The notes: a model not told the origin generated them from the letters alone. Counted from the stretch's first letter, positions 44,362-56,373 are shown. The stretch: DNA of 64,000 nucleotides from Macrobrachium rosenbergii (GCF_040412425.1 NC_089788.1:62141720-62205719); one strand, 5' to 3'. Made by a program: numbers and translations.

Positions 44362-45699
44362 CTGAAAGTAAACAGAAGACTCAGGAAGCAGTGCACATAT
44401 ATGTATGTATGTATGTATACACACACACACATATATATATATACACACACACAAGAGCAAAGAATATTAAGTGCATAAATGTAGGGGGAATAATCTAAAT
44501 TATCCTGCAACGAATCAAAATTCCAAAGCATAGATATTTACCTCTGTAACATAAGAGTTATGTTTGGTAACTTGCTACCTAAAAATTTGTTTAAAAATCA
44601 TATCTGCTTCTATAGCAATAAATAAATGACACTCCAAACTGTACATTAGCTAGTACAAAATATGCAGACAGTGAGGAAACTACAGGTGCTCACATCTCAC
44701 TCAGATAACATACAGTACTGTACTTAACATGTTACTTAACAAAGCAGAAAGTAAATAATCTAGTACAGTACTAAATATCAGTACAATAATAGCTTATTAC
44801 AAAAAATGCAAGGCCTGACAATTACTAAAGGGTATTTCACTGATTAGGAAAAGAGGGCACTGCATGTGTTCTCAGTATACTCAACACACTCAGGGCAGCT
44901 AGGGGCTGAAAATGTAAATTTCAATATATAGTTTACTAGATGCACTGACATAAGTGCCACAATGAAAGGGTAAACTGGTGGAAGAAAACACAAATTGCCT
45001 TGTGGAAAATGACAGAATTGGTATTTGGAAAGAAACCAAGAGAGAGAAACAGTACTGGAAATCTGCCAGAGCTAAAGATTAAAGATGCTAAGTACAATAT
45101 TTCAAAAGATTACATAAAAGTTGAAAAGACAAGGGAACAAAGCTAAAACTAATTTATTTAAAGACAGCTGCAAGCTTGATCAAGAAAGGCTATCAACCCC
45201 TCAAAGCATAAGAAAAAATATAGAGACAAAGAAAGAACAAAGAGATTACAAAAAATGTTTAAGTGGACATCAAACTGAAGTACAAAGAAAAAGCAAACAT
45301 AGCATCAAAAAGCATTTGGTGTGCACCACTGAAATACGGCATATAAAAGTCAGTGTGTGTGCAGTAGTGTGCAGTATGACATCAGGGAAAGGATAGAAAT
45401 AAAGAGAGACATGGTGGTTGCATCAAGATTTACAAATGACAACAGAAGAAAAGAGCACCTTCAACCTCTTGCAGAGAGCAGGTAAGGAGAGAAGTGAGAT
45501 TTATAAAGGGAAAGGAGGGAGGCTGAAAGGCAGGTGGCAATGGCAAAGAAAAATCAAGAGGAATGGAACCAGAATTTCACTGCTGTAGTGGGCAAAAAGA
45601 TATAATATTTACAAAGGCATAGGGGCTAGGGGAAAAATGATAAAGATGAAAATGGAGAGGAGAAAGGAATATCATAATGGAACACTTAAATAGTTTTTA
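44362..45699. other. Intron with (TA)/(CA) microsatellite
   Basis: A mixed ATGTATGTATGTATAC/(AC)n/(AT)n microsatellite lies at 44398-44454. The rest is AT-rich with repeated ACAGTACTGTAC. A 91-codon Lys-rich frame at 45121 has no recognisable domain. Confidence 0.5.
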
Positions 45700-46350
45700 A
45701 AATCTACTAGAAGAAAAGAATGAATACAAACTGGGGGAAGATGGCATGATATAGGAACCAGTACTTAATCAAATGCCTTCTGAAGATCAAGAAATGTACT
45801 GTATAAGCATTTCCTGTTAACACAGTACTTTTCCTATATATAGTTACATCATTGTAAAGACTGCCTTATCACTGATTTCTCTGCCAGGAAGCCAAAACGA
45901 CAATCATTATTATATTCATTTATCTCTGCATCTTATTCCCTATAATTTCCACTTTTGTAATACATTCCCTTCCCTTTGTACACAGCATAGTTGTCCCACT
46001 CTTCAATTCATATCTATTCTGGTCAGTTTATCAATGACCAGCTCACCAGGTGCTTTCCGCAAATTACTTATTTCTCACAGCCCAGGGTCTTTTTCACTTT
46101 TCATTTTTCTAGGGGCCTCCTAACCTCTTCAGATGTTAAATACTCTACTGGTCTCTCTGCAATGCCAACATACTCCAGTTCCTAAGCATTCTCTTCATTT
46201 AAGAGATTTTCAAACTACTGACTCATTTCACATCTTTTTCATCTCTCCTGAGCAACTTTGCTGTCTTGGATATTCCCTATTTTCCCTATGATGTGTTGGT
46301 ATTCTGGTACAATTAATCCCAACTATTCTTTACCCAGCCACCTCCTATCT
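45700..46350 (-). pseudogene. RTE-type LINE fossil (reverse transcriptase region)
   Basis: The minus strand at about 46230-46080 reads L-L-N-E-E-N-A ... E-Y-V-G-I-A-E-R-P-V-E-Y-L-T-S-E-E-V-R, the linker before the reverse transcriptase of RTE elements. At about 45800-45760 it reads T-F-L-D-L-Q-K-A-F-D, motif A of the palm. Many stops and frame changes separate them. It is much older than the plus-strand RTE at 55562. Confidence 0.6.
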
Positions 46351-46994
46351 AAGCCTTTTCTCCTCTTATCTCTGTATACATCTCTTTGATCATCCCTGCA
46401 TGTTCTCTGCCAAAGTTTGAAGGCTCCCTTCAAACCTTGATTCTATCACCATAAACCTCTTCTCCAAAACCCTTCCCTGAATCTTCTGCTGCCTTCTTAC
46501 AGCTTTTCTTAAACCTCTTTTTCATGTTATATATACTGACATTTTTCTTTACAGTATACCTCTTTTCTTATTTTCTTTTTTAGTTCCATTTTTACTCTTT
46601 TGACTGTCTCTCTCTCTTCATCTTTTGTCTATCTTGACTGTCTCTCTCTTCATCTTTTGTCCATCATTTACCAACTTGCTCACCACATCCCACATTATTT
46701 TGAACATGCAATCTTTTTCTTCAAAATAAGTATTTATTATACTGCAATCAATCTGCATTCCAGCTTTTTCATTCTCTCAGTTTCTTAAAACACTGTCTAG
46801 CAAATTTAATCATTAGACTCTATGAGAATTCCAGTATTGCTTCTCCATCTCGGTTTATCACAAGAAAGCTGCATCTCCCCATCACAACATAAATACTAAC
46901 TTTGTCAACCCCAGTGAGGCCACCTAGGTTTCATCCCATACACATATACCTTCTGCAAGCAGCAATTGAGTCACCTGATAATTTTTCCTGAAAT
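46351..46994. other. Intron, pyrimidine-rich, nothing recognised
   Basis: Many TCTCTTCATCTTTTGTC-like runs occur, including a direct duplication at 46604-46660. It may hold more of the RTE fossil beyond recognition. Confidence 0.4.
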
Positions 46995-47283
46995 ATGACA
47001 AATTTATTAATCAATTTGTATTTTTCATAGCTAACAAACCTGCAGTCTTAACTTATGGATAATTTTGTAAAAATAACAAACAAGGAATTGGTGGCAACGA
47101 GGTATGCTGATGGGCCTAGGTGGCAAGCATCAAGTTCCTTCAGCATGTAGCGAAAGAAATGACGCCTCAGTTTCTTCCATCCCAGGAAACTTGAATGAGG
47201 GGTGGCTAGAGGTGGGCCATATAAGTTAAGACCACAGGTTTGTTAGCTATGAAAAACACAAATTGATTAATAAATTTGTCATT
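46995..47283. repeat. Terminal hairpin of DIRS E
   Basis: TGACAAATTTATTAATCAAT and the following TTGTATTTTTCATAGCTAAC pair with their inverse complements ending at 47283. The arms are about 65 bp with about 93 percent pairing by eye; the loop is about 160 bp. Confidence 0.88.
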
Positions 47284-47799
47284 TATTCATATGTAGAACA
47301 AACCTGGGTCTTAATTTATGGATAGACTCACTTTTGGAGGGAGGAAAAAAGTCTGGAACTGACTGGAGGTTCAGCACACCTGGTAACTCTTCCTGGCTTA
47401 TAGAAACCTATGAAAGGGAACCAAAGCCTCTGATATAATAAATAAGTGATTATATATCAGTCAGACTTCTGGGAATCCATACAATGTGATGAGATAATGT
47501 AGGAGGAAGTTCAAGAACTATATCTGTAGATAACAAACCTTCGTGGCCATCAATAGTTTAATATCAATCCTCTCTCCCCTTGCTAGGGAGAGGAGGGACT
47601 TGCTTTTGCCAAAGTTTTATATTCATGTAGGAATAAGCAAAACTTAACAAAAATGCTACAGTCTCACCTGTATCAGACCCGATCCAGCACATGATGGAAT
47701 GATTTCTTCGCCCACCAGGTAAAGAAGAAAAGAAAGAAAACTGAAAGAGACCAGCCATCCCATTCATTCTCACTCTCATACCATCATCTTAGGTAAGAT

Positions 47800-48600
47800 A
47801 CAAACTGTCCTGCTAGGGGCACTGGATGAGTTAAACAACCTGTTGAGCAGCTACCACCAGACCAAAGGAAAAAGCGTCCATGGACCTGACAAAGCCACAT
47901 CCAGCCTTCAAAATCTTTTGAACAGACAAGTTCTTTTAAATGCCAAAGAAGGCCTAGCCCCCCTCATCATGTGCTCTTGCCTGCACTGTGTTAGGATTGG
48001 AGCATGAAGTCAAACCCAGGCTTGTCTGACAGTCTCATGCAGCCAAAAGGAGATCGTATTCTTTCTTGTTCCAGCTAGTGCTGAGGAAAAGTCTTTGGAA
48101 CCCCAGTCAGAGATGGCAAGTCCTTTTCGAGTAGCAACACCGTGCTCTGACAGGGCAAAGGATCGTTTATCAACAAAATCATTAAGAGACGGAATTGAGA
48201 AGGAATCAAATCTGTCATCATGACAAGAGGGGTTTTAGGTCTTAGCCACGAATTCCAGGACAAATTTGAAGGCTACAGACATCCAACCCCTCATATGCTT
48301 GACATCATAGGATAGGTGATGGAGTTCACCAACTCGCTTCGAGGAGGCCAGAGCCAGCAGGAAAACTGCCTCGAGTCAGGTTCCCATCTGACACACAACG
48401 CAGAGGCTCAAACAGGGCACGGATGAGGCTGCTCAGTAACAAAGTCAGGTCCCAGCTGGGTGGTCTATGCTCTTTTGGAGGACAAGACTGCTCAAAGCTC
48501 TTGAGAAGCATTGAGATCTCCCAGGAAGAAGAAAGATCAACATCCTTCATTCGTAAAACTGCACTCAAGGCAGCTCTGTAACCTGTGATGGAGGACATGG
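47800..48600 (-). pseudogene. DIRS E tyrosine recombinase, frameshifted
   Basis: The minus strand gives S-S-I-T-G-Y-R-A-A-L-S-A-V-L and S-S-S-W-E-I-S-M-L-L-K-S-F-E-Q, the N-terminal SAM-like domain, then L-E-A-S-W region with the Arg-I block in another frame. Near 47970 A-H-D is followed directly by E-G-G. Compared with copy B, two bases are missing exactly at His-x-x-Arg. Confidence 0.78.
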
Positions 48601-48604
48601 AAAG

Positions 48605-49364
48605 TCATTTCTCTTTGCAGAGAAAAATGAGGAAATCTGCTACTTGCTGAACAGAAGCTCCAATTGGAGAGAGCCCCCGTTGACAACACCAACCACAGTA
48701 AACAGCCCAATTACCTTGGTACATGTCTGAGGAAGATCTGAGATGGCCAGACATCTCCAATGCTGCTCTGTGAGAAAAACCTCTTGCTTGGAGGAGATAC
48801 TGGATAGTCTTCAGCCGTGAAGAGACAAGAGACTCTACTGAGTGGTGGAATCTCTGGAAGTGGGGTTGACATAGAAGTCTGTGCCATGGAGGAATCTCTC
48901 TCGGAGCTTCTGACAGCAGGATTAGGAGATCGGGGAACCATTCCGCATGGAACCACATGGGAGCAACTAGGATCATTCTAAGGTTCTGAGAGGCCATTAC
49001 CCAGTTCAGAACTTGACAGATTAGGCAAAATGGAGGGAAGGCAAAGACCTCCAGATTGTCCTAGGGGTGTTGCAGGGCATCCTCCACCACTGCAAATGGA
49101 TCTGGAACCACAGAATGGTAGACCTCTAGTTCTCTCTTGAACCTCATTGTGAACAGGTCTATTGAGGGTCTTGCCCACAGATGAAAGAGCCTGTTTGCAA
49201 TGTCCTAGTGCAGAGACTACTCTGTCCCTATGGCCTGACTCTGACGACTCAGACTGTCCGCCACTACATTCCTCCTGCCTGGGATATACCTGGCAGAGAG
49301 ATCCACTGAATAATCTATCGTCCATTGATGGGAGCACCGTCAGGGAGTGTAGTTGGCATGACAC
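48605..49364 (-). pseudogene. DIRS E RNase H-trailing domain and linker
   Basis: Minus-strand 48997-48605 reads S-Q-N-L-R-M-I-L-V-A-P-M-W-F then I-Q-Y-L-L-Q-A-R-G-F-S-H-R-A-A-L-E-M-S-G, the linker into the recombinase. The 49364-48978 frame holds shifted versions of Y-I-P-G-x-R-N and L-F blocks. The RNase H core itself is not complete. Confidence 0.75.
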
Positions 49365-49439
49365 CAGCCTCCCTCTCCCAAAACTTCCATAGACTAAGCT
49401 ATAGAAAAGTGGGAAGGAGTAAAATCTTCCAAAGAAATC

Positions 49440-49724
49440 TTAGCAACTGGAGGACATGGCAAAGAGGAGACAGAACAAGAAGGAGCATGCAGTACATCCA
49501 CTGAAGGAAGGAACCCCCTTCCAAGATGGAGTCTCCGACTTCCTCCTATGCTGCCTCTTCTTGGCAAAAACCCTCCACTGCTCAGGAGGACAAGAATGAA
49601 ACTCAGGGCATGAATTAGTGATATGACAATCATTATCTCTACATCGGCTACACGTAGAATGGGGATCAGTCTCAGCCAATGCCAAAAAGCGAGAACAAGG
49701 ATAACCATCAACGCCAGGACACAT
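49440..49724 (-). pseudogene. DIRS E gag N-terminus with Cys-rich motif
   Basis: The frame starts M-C-P-G-V-D-G-Y-P-C and contains T-D-P-H-S-T-C-S-R-C-R-D-N-D-C and C-P-E-F-H-S-C-P-P-E-Q-W. The H-x-x-C-x-x-C-R pattern and downstream Cys/Trp match DIRS C gag. It is joined almost directly to RNase H-trailing sequence, showing the extent of the internal deletion. Confidence 0.72.
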
Positions 49725-50080
49725 CCTCTGATGCTTGGAAAGCCTGGCAGAAAATGGAGGCTGGGATCATTCTTGCTGATGCATGATCACACAAAAGTAC
49801 ACAGCACACAAAAACACAGAATCACCCATGCAAGCAACACAATCAAAACAATTAAGCAAAAAAGATCAGCTTTGGAGAGACAAGCTAAAGCACGTCTTCC
49901 TACGAGGGCGCCATTTCTTTTGCTATATGCGTGAAGGAACTTGACGGTTGCCATCTAGGTCTATCGGCATACCTCATTGCAACAATTCCCTGTTTGTTAT
50001 TTTTACCGGTTTACAGCTGGCGCTAGAAGAATTATCCATAAGTTAAGACCCAGGTTTGTTCCACATATGAACAATCTTGT

Positions 50081-50789
50081 TTTTCTTGTTCTGGCCTCTG
50101 ATTATGAAGGTTTTACATGGACAGAAAACACATGAACTACTTTTTTAAATAATTTTAAATTTTTATTGTACTTTTCACTTTTTTGTCCATCAGCATCTCC
50201 CTCCATTTCAATTTACAAAAAAATTACTTACTTCATTCTGGCTCATCCTGCTACCAGTTCACAATTATTGGCATTGTTCTGCATCAGTACCAATTGTTTG
50301 TGTACCTGCTCTTTTACATCTTACCTCTCAAACACAAATGTAACAACCCTTTTAGTACTTATCTCCACCACTTCCCTACTTTTTCCTACAATTATTCATG
50401 CATTAACTGTCTTAATTTTCTACTGAGTTTATTTTTTTTTTTTATGGAATTCTTCACACCACCTGCCTACTTAAAGAATGCTGAGTACTGGGGGCCACTT
50501 CATATGGAAACTCGTTTATTATCGGACCTGTCATCTTGTTTATAAATTTGAGATGACCTTACTGACAAAATCAACCCAACCAATTTGACCTAGCTTTTGG
50601 CTCGCTGTTGTACGGTCATTAACTCATTTGTGAATTTTATAATCCGCAAAGTGGAAATTTTGATTGTTAGGTATTCTAAAGGGCCCTACTTTTTTCTGTG
50701 TGTAGTATCTCAACAGATGGTGACACTTTGGCCAGCTTACTATCTAAACTAAAATACAATAGAAACAGCAAAAAATTTACATTCCTCAC
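50081..50789. other. Intron, nothing recognised
   Basis: AT-rich DNA between DIRS E and exon 2. A 120-codon plus-strand frame at 50183-50545 is pyrimidine-rich without motifs, so I do not call it. Confidence 0.4.
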
Positions 50790-50896
50790 CTGTAAGACTT
50801 TTCCAAGAGGGGTTTTTAATTTTCTATGATCAAGGCTTATCTCGTACATATCACCTGTCCCAGCAACACCTACATTTCTATAAAATCTTTTTCTTG
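50790..50896 (-). CDS. ATPAF2: ATPAF2-like exon 2
   Basis: The 107-bp exon has acceptor TTTACAG|CA and donor ACAG|GTGAGG. It enters in phase 1 (completing an Ala codon) and leaves in phase 0. The peptide R-K-R-F-Y-R-N-V, then Y-E-I-S-L-D-H-R-K-L-K-T-P, is the start of the ATP12 domain and matches human R-K-R-F-Y-Q-N-V and I-N-L-D-H-R-K-L-K-T-P closely. Confidence 0.96.
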
Positions 50897-51103
50897 CTGT
50901 AAAATAAAACATTATTGTTATCATATCCACTCTCCACATCACTTATATTATTATCATACTTCCCTCAAGACAAGATTGAAAAAATTTATGAACCTAAAAG
51001 CAGTTTTTTCTAGTAGACACTACTTCATATCCACATAATAAAACACTACTTCAACTCTTAACAATAATGATACACAGTACTGTACTTGTGAAAAACAACC
51101 TAC

Positions 51104-51217
51104 CTTCTGCCATAGAACGACATGTTGTGATGGTAACTGGAAGCTGTGAGAGAAATGGATATGCTTTCCTTACCAGACTCACAGGTAGCATTGCAATAAT
51201 TCTATCTGTAGGCAGAC
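51104..51217 (-). CDS. ATPAF2: ATPAF2-like exon 1 or first coding exon, mitochondrial leader
   Basis: This 114-bp exon ends GCAGAAG|GTAGG and begins after a polypyrimidine tract and TATAG. An ATG at 51191-51189 opens M-L-P-V-S-L-V-R-K-A-Y-P-F-L-S-Q-L, rich in Arg/Lys, Ser and hydrophobic residues and without acidic residues for 25 codons, as expected of a mitochondrial presequence. The phase matches exon 2. The frame is open upstream of the ATG to the acceptor, so an earlier start in another exon is possible. Confidence 0.8.
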
Positions 51218-52797
51218 CTATAATAAAAAAAACATACTGTAAGTCTTTGACATATTACGGAAGATAGTACATTCATTTTCAGTTTCAATTACATACAATA
51301 CTTAGATTTCTTTTAAGATATCAAAGTCTAGTAAAAAAAAAAACACACAAATGCAATACTAAACAGATATCACGACTTTTATCTACAGGTTGCTAACAAG
51401 ATAGTTACATGGAAGCAGGCAGATAATTCACTCCTTAGGTGGGAGGTATTATTTATAGTAACAAGACTGGTCTTCTTTCATAATCATCTAGAACAGTTAT
51501 GTGTATGAAGGTGAAGGATAACTCTTGTAAACTCCTGTTTTCAGAGCACCCCTTGACCTCTAGCCTATATGCATGGAAGGGTAGGTAGCAATATGGGCTA
51601 AAGGAGGACATCACTGTCTGTAATTTTCACTTTGTGCTTATTTTCTGAAACCTCACACTTTTCTATTGCCATATTTCTCATTCACAATGACTTCCACCCC
51701 TAGAGGAAGTGTGGGTGCAAACAAGAATATGGTAAAATGAATCAGTAATAACAAGGGAGAGATGTTATAATTTCTCAAAGATCCTCGTGTTACTCCTTCC
51801 ATGAATGAATGCCCAAACCTGCCAAAACAGTTTGTCTATAGACATCAAGTAAACTACCAAGCATGTAACAGTTAAATGAAGGATTCTTGAAAGCTTAAAC
51901 AATGTGCATGTGGGTTTTCCATAACTACATTTAAAGGATCTTGTTTGGAAAATGCTCAAGTACAAGTCTGAGGAATCCATCATATCACAAATGCATTCCT
52001 TCAAAGACCTTTGCATGTTACGCTATCAGACATAACCATCACCAAATATAACAAACCTTGGTGAACTGAGAATCTTATTGTCCTTAAAGAACAGAAAGCT
52101 ACTTCAAAACTTACTGTCAGTAGAGAAGAAAATGTTATTAAAGCATAAAAAAAAGTTTGGAAAGTTGACATTTAATGTAGGACATCCCCCTCATACAGTA
52201 TACGGGTGTTTAGTGGCAAAAATCAAATCTAAAAAATTTTTTTAATTGTCTAATCTAAGGATGCTGTTACTCATGTGTACTTGATAAAGAGATTAAATTT
52301 ATCACAGCAAAGAGTGCAATATATAGTGATCAGTGGAGATGCTACAGAGGATTGGTGTCTGAGGGTAATGAGAGCCTCACTTAAAACTACTCAGAGAATT
52401 TTGTTATTCCCAAAACAAGCACTTCCAGGGTGAGTCTGAAACAACATTTTTTTTACCAATATACTAGTTTCACTTTTATCCAGCAGCACAAGGAAGGAGA
52501 AAGACTGTTACTTCATCCTGAATGCTGCCAAACTCTATGACCATCTGAAAATTCCTATTTCTTAGCAGTGTTAAACACAGCCTACAACTTCTTAAACTCA
52601 AAATAAGCAACACCAACAAGATAAGGGCAGTCCAAGATGTAGAGCCAATGGTTATGTAGGTTAGGTTACAATGTATCCCCAGAATTACCATTATCACACT
52701 TACTTGGGGGACAGTTAAGGGTGTACATGAGGGTGTTTAGTACCCCAGGCAGTTAAGTCACTACACCCTATGTTGGGTTAGCTTAGCTTACAGTGTA
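51218..52797. other. Upstream intron or 5' flank of ATPAF2, nothing recognised
   Basis: AT-rich DNA without supported ORFs or named repeats. A polypyrimidine tract adjoining 51217 makes it likely that at least one 5' exon lies further right. Confidence 0.4.
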
Positions 52798-53143
52798 CAG
52801 ACAGTCCCCATTTACGATGGGGCCGGCTTACGACGTTCCAAGGTTACGACGCTTTTCAAATATATTCATCAGAAAATTATTTCCTGGTTTACGACGCATG
52901 TTCCGGGGTAACAATGCGTTGTACGCCAATCCGATAGAAGAAATATGGCTCCAAAACGGCAGATTAATCAGTATTTGGAGTTTTTTTATGAAAAACTCAA
53001 TAAAAATGCAGTTTACATCGTTTTCAATACACCCAAAGCATTAAAAGTAAGGTTTTCTTAGGATTTTTGATGTTTTTTGATGATTTTCCTGTTTACGACG
53101 CAGTGTTGGAACGGAACCCACGTCGTAAACCGGGGACTGCCTG
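52798..53143. mobile_element. TA-flanked MITE (346 bp)
   Basis: The ends CAGACAGTCCCCATTTACGA and CGTAAACCGGGGACTGCCTG are near inverse complements with TA on both sides. It is the same family as 36035-36369, in reverse orientation by internal order (CATCAGAAAATTATTTCC here, GAAATAATTTCTGATG there). Confidence 0.9.
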
Positions 53144-55561
53144 TATCTGCTTTTATTGAACTTCCCCTTGTAATAAATTATTGGGCTTTTCTTTTGCTTT
53201 AAATTCTAGTAATAACAGATGAAGGATACAGTTTTCCTCTTGCTTCTCATGTACTCTGACCATATTTTACCACTGGTGGGTGTCCACTAGGTCTATTCAC
53301 TCATTCTGGTTTGGCCCTAATCAAAAACCGTCTTTTACACATAATAATCAGAAGCAAAACTGGCTGAAAACAAGACATACTTTACTAAGAAATAATGATT
53401 TTCAGCAGTCTTATGCACTGTAATAATTAACAATAGCCAGCTTCATCCTTACTATGAGTTTGGTATTTGTCAAGCTGACATAAAAAAAAGTTGTAAATGT
53501 TGTGGAAGTAACCTAAATACCACACTGTTTTTCAAGAGATATTTTCTGTATTTGTACCATTATAAAACACTAAATACAGTAATAGGATCTGATATAACAA
53601 GCATTCATTTAATCTATCAAATGACGCCAACCTATTACCAATAAATTAGCTATGACATGCTGCAAAGTAAGGATGGGAAAGGCAATATGCATTAACATCA
53701 AAATCTGGAATGCCAACTTTTAAAGTTAAAAAACAAAACAGAGTATCAATTTACTTTAAAGCATTATAGTATTTTTGACTTGGAAAAAATAATTTTCCTA
53801 TGTTTTAATGTGCTTTGAATTTTTCTTGACATTTTCCTTAGTAAACAAGTACTTTTAGTGATAACGTACCCAACCCTTGTACCCTATAATTCAGGGGAAC
53901 GCAGTAGGCAGGTGGGGTTTTTGGATGGGGGGAATCACAAAATGAGTGAAATACAAAAACTTAATAACACTGGTAGTACTCGTTCTGATTAAGGTAAGTT
54001 TACAGAATGTTTCCAAACTAATATCATGCACTAGAATAAGGATGTGGTACCCTAGGTTAGGTTAGATTAGATGCAATTAGTTAAATACAGAAATGTTCAA
54101 AGCACACATTAAAACCTATGAAAACTATTTCAAAGTCCAAAATGCAATAATGGTTTACAGTAAAATTTTACCCAAATTAGAAATATACTGTATACATTAT
54201 GGACCAGGCTAATGTTTTGCTTTAGGTAATAAGTACGAAAAGTTATTTATTTTTCAATGAAATAACAAAAACAGAAAATAGACAAATTCTGGTTCTCACT
54301 GTAGATTAATTTTTAAGTCTGTTTCTACATATGCTAGGATAGCATAAGCGGGGTAACACATTATGGCTAACGCAAGAAAAAATGGTTCAGCTTAAAAATA
54401 ATAATAAGGAGCAAGTGTAGAACCATAAGAACAGGTTCCTCAGACAAAAACAAACCTAACCTTTCCTAGAATACCGTGCCCTGACCTAACCAGACCTTAC
54501 CTTCCTAACCTCACTTACAGCGCCGTGCCCTTACCTGGCTGGGAGAGCTTTCTACCCCGCAAGAGCTTCGCCCTCCCCCCACCACCGACTCACCTAAGTA
54601 ACACCAAAGGTATTTCTAAGCAACAGCTCCACACAGACGATCACCTTGGAAATTGATTTTTCTTATACTTTTAGTGTTGCTGAAAAAGGAGGTGGCGTTG
54701 TTTATTGTCGGTCAATTATTACTAACCTCATGTCTCTGTCCAACATGGTTAGGATCCCTATGGGAATGCAGGGTTTTGGGTGGGGGAAATCGCTGAAAGA
54801 AAGACCGGACTATCATGTAGTTTTTATGGAATGGTTCCACGCATGCGCAAGTCATTAGGGAGCCCTATGTTCAAGAAGGAACTATATTAACCTAACGTAC
54901 CCTAACCTAACATAGCAGGTCACGTTACTTAGCCAGGGGCAGCGCCCCCAGTGAAGGAAACTCCACTTCTTACCAAAAGCTCCCCATAACACTATGCTTG
55001 CACGATAGCATTCCAGGATAGCCAGCATACAACTTCTGAGGTTAATTACAGTCGACTGACAAAAATAAGGGTCAATTCTTGATAGCCCAAGCAACCAAAA
55101 TACTATAGGAAAAATTAATTTCCAAAGTAACACCTCATGCGGAGCTATTGCTTAGTTCTACGACATTAAACATCGGAAAGGCCTGACTGATCCCGTCGTT
55201 CTGCAAACACCCAAAACATTAACTTTATTACTAGGTTAGTCCTAAAGCTCTAATTATTGTGAGGCAGGCTAACCATCCCTGCCGGTGAGTGATTAACTAA
55301 CCCTGGATTTACCAGAGATTGCCAGTTAGGCGGAGAATTTACTCATTTCTGCGTACCTTTGAAGACACTTATCCTTTTATTATGACAAAACACCGTTGTC
55401 ACCAAGAATAATCACCACACTTGACAGATTAACTGCGACTTCAGCCTCGAATACAGACGATTTGTTTACGCAGACGGGAGCTTCAAAGAGCACGTGTAGC
55501 TATGTACCGGCACCTCATTTTTCTCAATCCTCTTTAACGCATTACAAAAAGGAACATGCAT
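53144..55561. other. Gene-flank DNA with possible 5' exon of ATPAF2
   Basis: GC content and CpG rise at 54440-54620, next to several CCTAACC phrases common near arthropod promoters. On the minus strand, consensus donors CAGCCAG|GTAAGGGC (54533-54547) and CTTAG|GTGAGTCGG (54585-54598) could end a noncoding first exon of the ATPAF2-like gene. No other evidence supports this. Confidence 0.3.
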
Positions 55562-55574
55562 TAGATTAGGTTTT

Positions 55575-56373
55575 AGAAGAAGAAACCAGGAAGGTGAAAG
55601 ATTGTTAGAACTAGCAGAAGCTATGAATCTTGTAGTCTTGAATACTCAGTTTGAGAAAAGAGAAGTCATATGGTAACATATAAAAGTGGACAAAATGAGA
55701 CACAAATTGATTATGTTTTGGTTAGGAAGGAAGACAAGAAAATCATTATGGATTGTAAGGTTATTCCAAATGAATCTGTTGTAGCACAGCATAAACTGGT
55801 AGTGGCAGATTTTAGGCTGAAAGCGATAAGGAAAAGAAAAGCCCCAGCCAGGAATAAGAGGATTAAAACTTGGAAGCTGAAGGGGGAGAAGGCAAGAGAG
55901 TTCAGAAGTAAAGTGGAAAGAGCCAGAGAAGAGATATGTGAGTGGAATGTCAGAATCGCCTGAGGAGATATGGGATGATATGAAAGAGACTGTGGTGCCA
56001 GCAGCTGCAGAGGTGTGTGGGAGGACAAGTGGTAAGCAGCAACAGGAAAAAGAAACATGGTGGTGGAATCAAGAGGTTCAAACAGCTGTGAAGGAAAAGA
56101 GTATAGCTGGAGGAGGGTGGGAAGAAGATAATAACTACCAAACAAGAGAGGAGTATAGACGGACAAAGAGAAAAACAAAAGAGAATGGTAGCGATTGCAA
56201 AGGTAGAAGCCAGGAGAGAATGGTATAAGATGGGAACACCGGAGGGAGAAGAGATAAGCTACAGAACTGCAGAAGCGAGAAGAAAAGACAGGCAGGATGT
56301 AGGGGAGGTAGGAATTACTGAAGATGAAAATGGAAATATATTAATTGAGGAAGAGGAAGTCGGCATAAGATAG
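55575..56373 (+). pseudogene. RTE endonuclease C-terminus and linker
   Basis: 55575-55665 reads R-R-N-Q-E-G-E-R-L-L-E-L-A-E-A-M-N-L-V-V-L-N-T. 55670-55963 continues V-T-Y-K-S-G then Q-I-D-Y-V-L-V-R and V-V-A-Q-H-K-L-V-V-A-D, ending the endonuclease with the Asp and His-bearing motifs. The linker (56041-56373) has T-W-W-W-N-Q-E-V-Q and R-E-E-Y-R-R-T-K-R in shifted frames. Confidence 0.88.

Larger units (their letters stand above)
46995..50080 (-). mobile_element. DIRS retrotransposon E, internally deleted
   Basis: The hairpin (46995-47283) and right end (about 50020-50080, CCATAAGTTAAGACCCAGGT TTGTTC) belong to the copy B subfamily. The recombinase (48600-47800), linker plus RNase H-trailing block (49364-48605) and gag N-terminus (49724-49440) are present. 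Gag C-terminus and the reverse transcriptase are missing, so the copy is about 3.1 kb. Confidence 0.85.
14192..51217 (-). other. ATPAF2: Host gene: ATP12-family mitochondrial F1-ATPase assembly factor (five exons placed)
   Basis: Five minus-strand exons with consensus AG/GT borders encode about 192 residues collinear with ATPAF2/Atp12, the matrix chaperone that holds the F1 alpha subunit until it joins beta. Exon pairs 1-2, 2-3 and 5-6 are phase-compatible. The exon for the roughly 40 residues between M-H-L (44278) and G-T-D-D-L (23974) is missing, as is the last exon. Both flanking exons of the internal gap are in phase 0, so an in-phase exon is still expected. Introns hold DIRS E (44362-50789), DIRS C and D (23975-44277) and DIRS B (14308-23793), all in the sense orientation. 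Whether the gene is functional in this assembly cannot be told. Confidence 0.88.
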
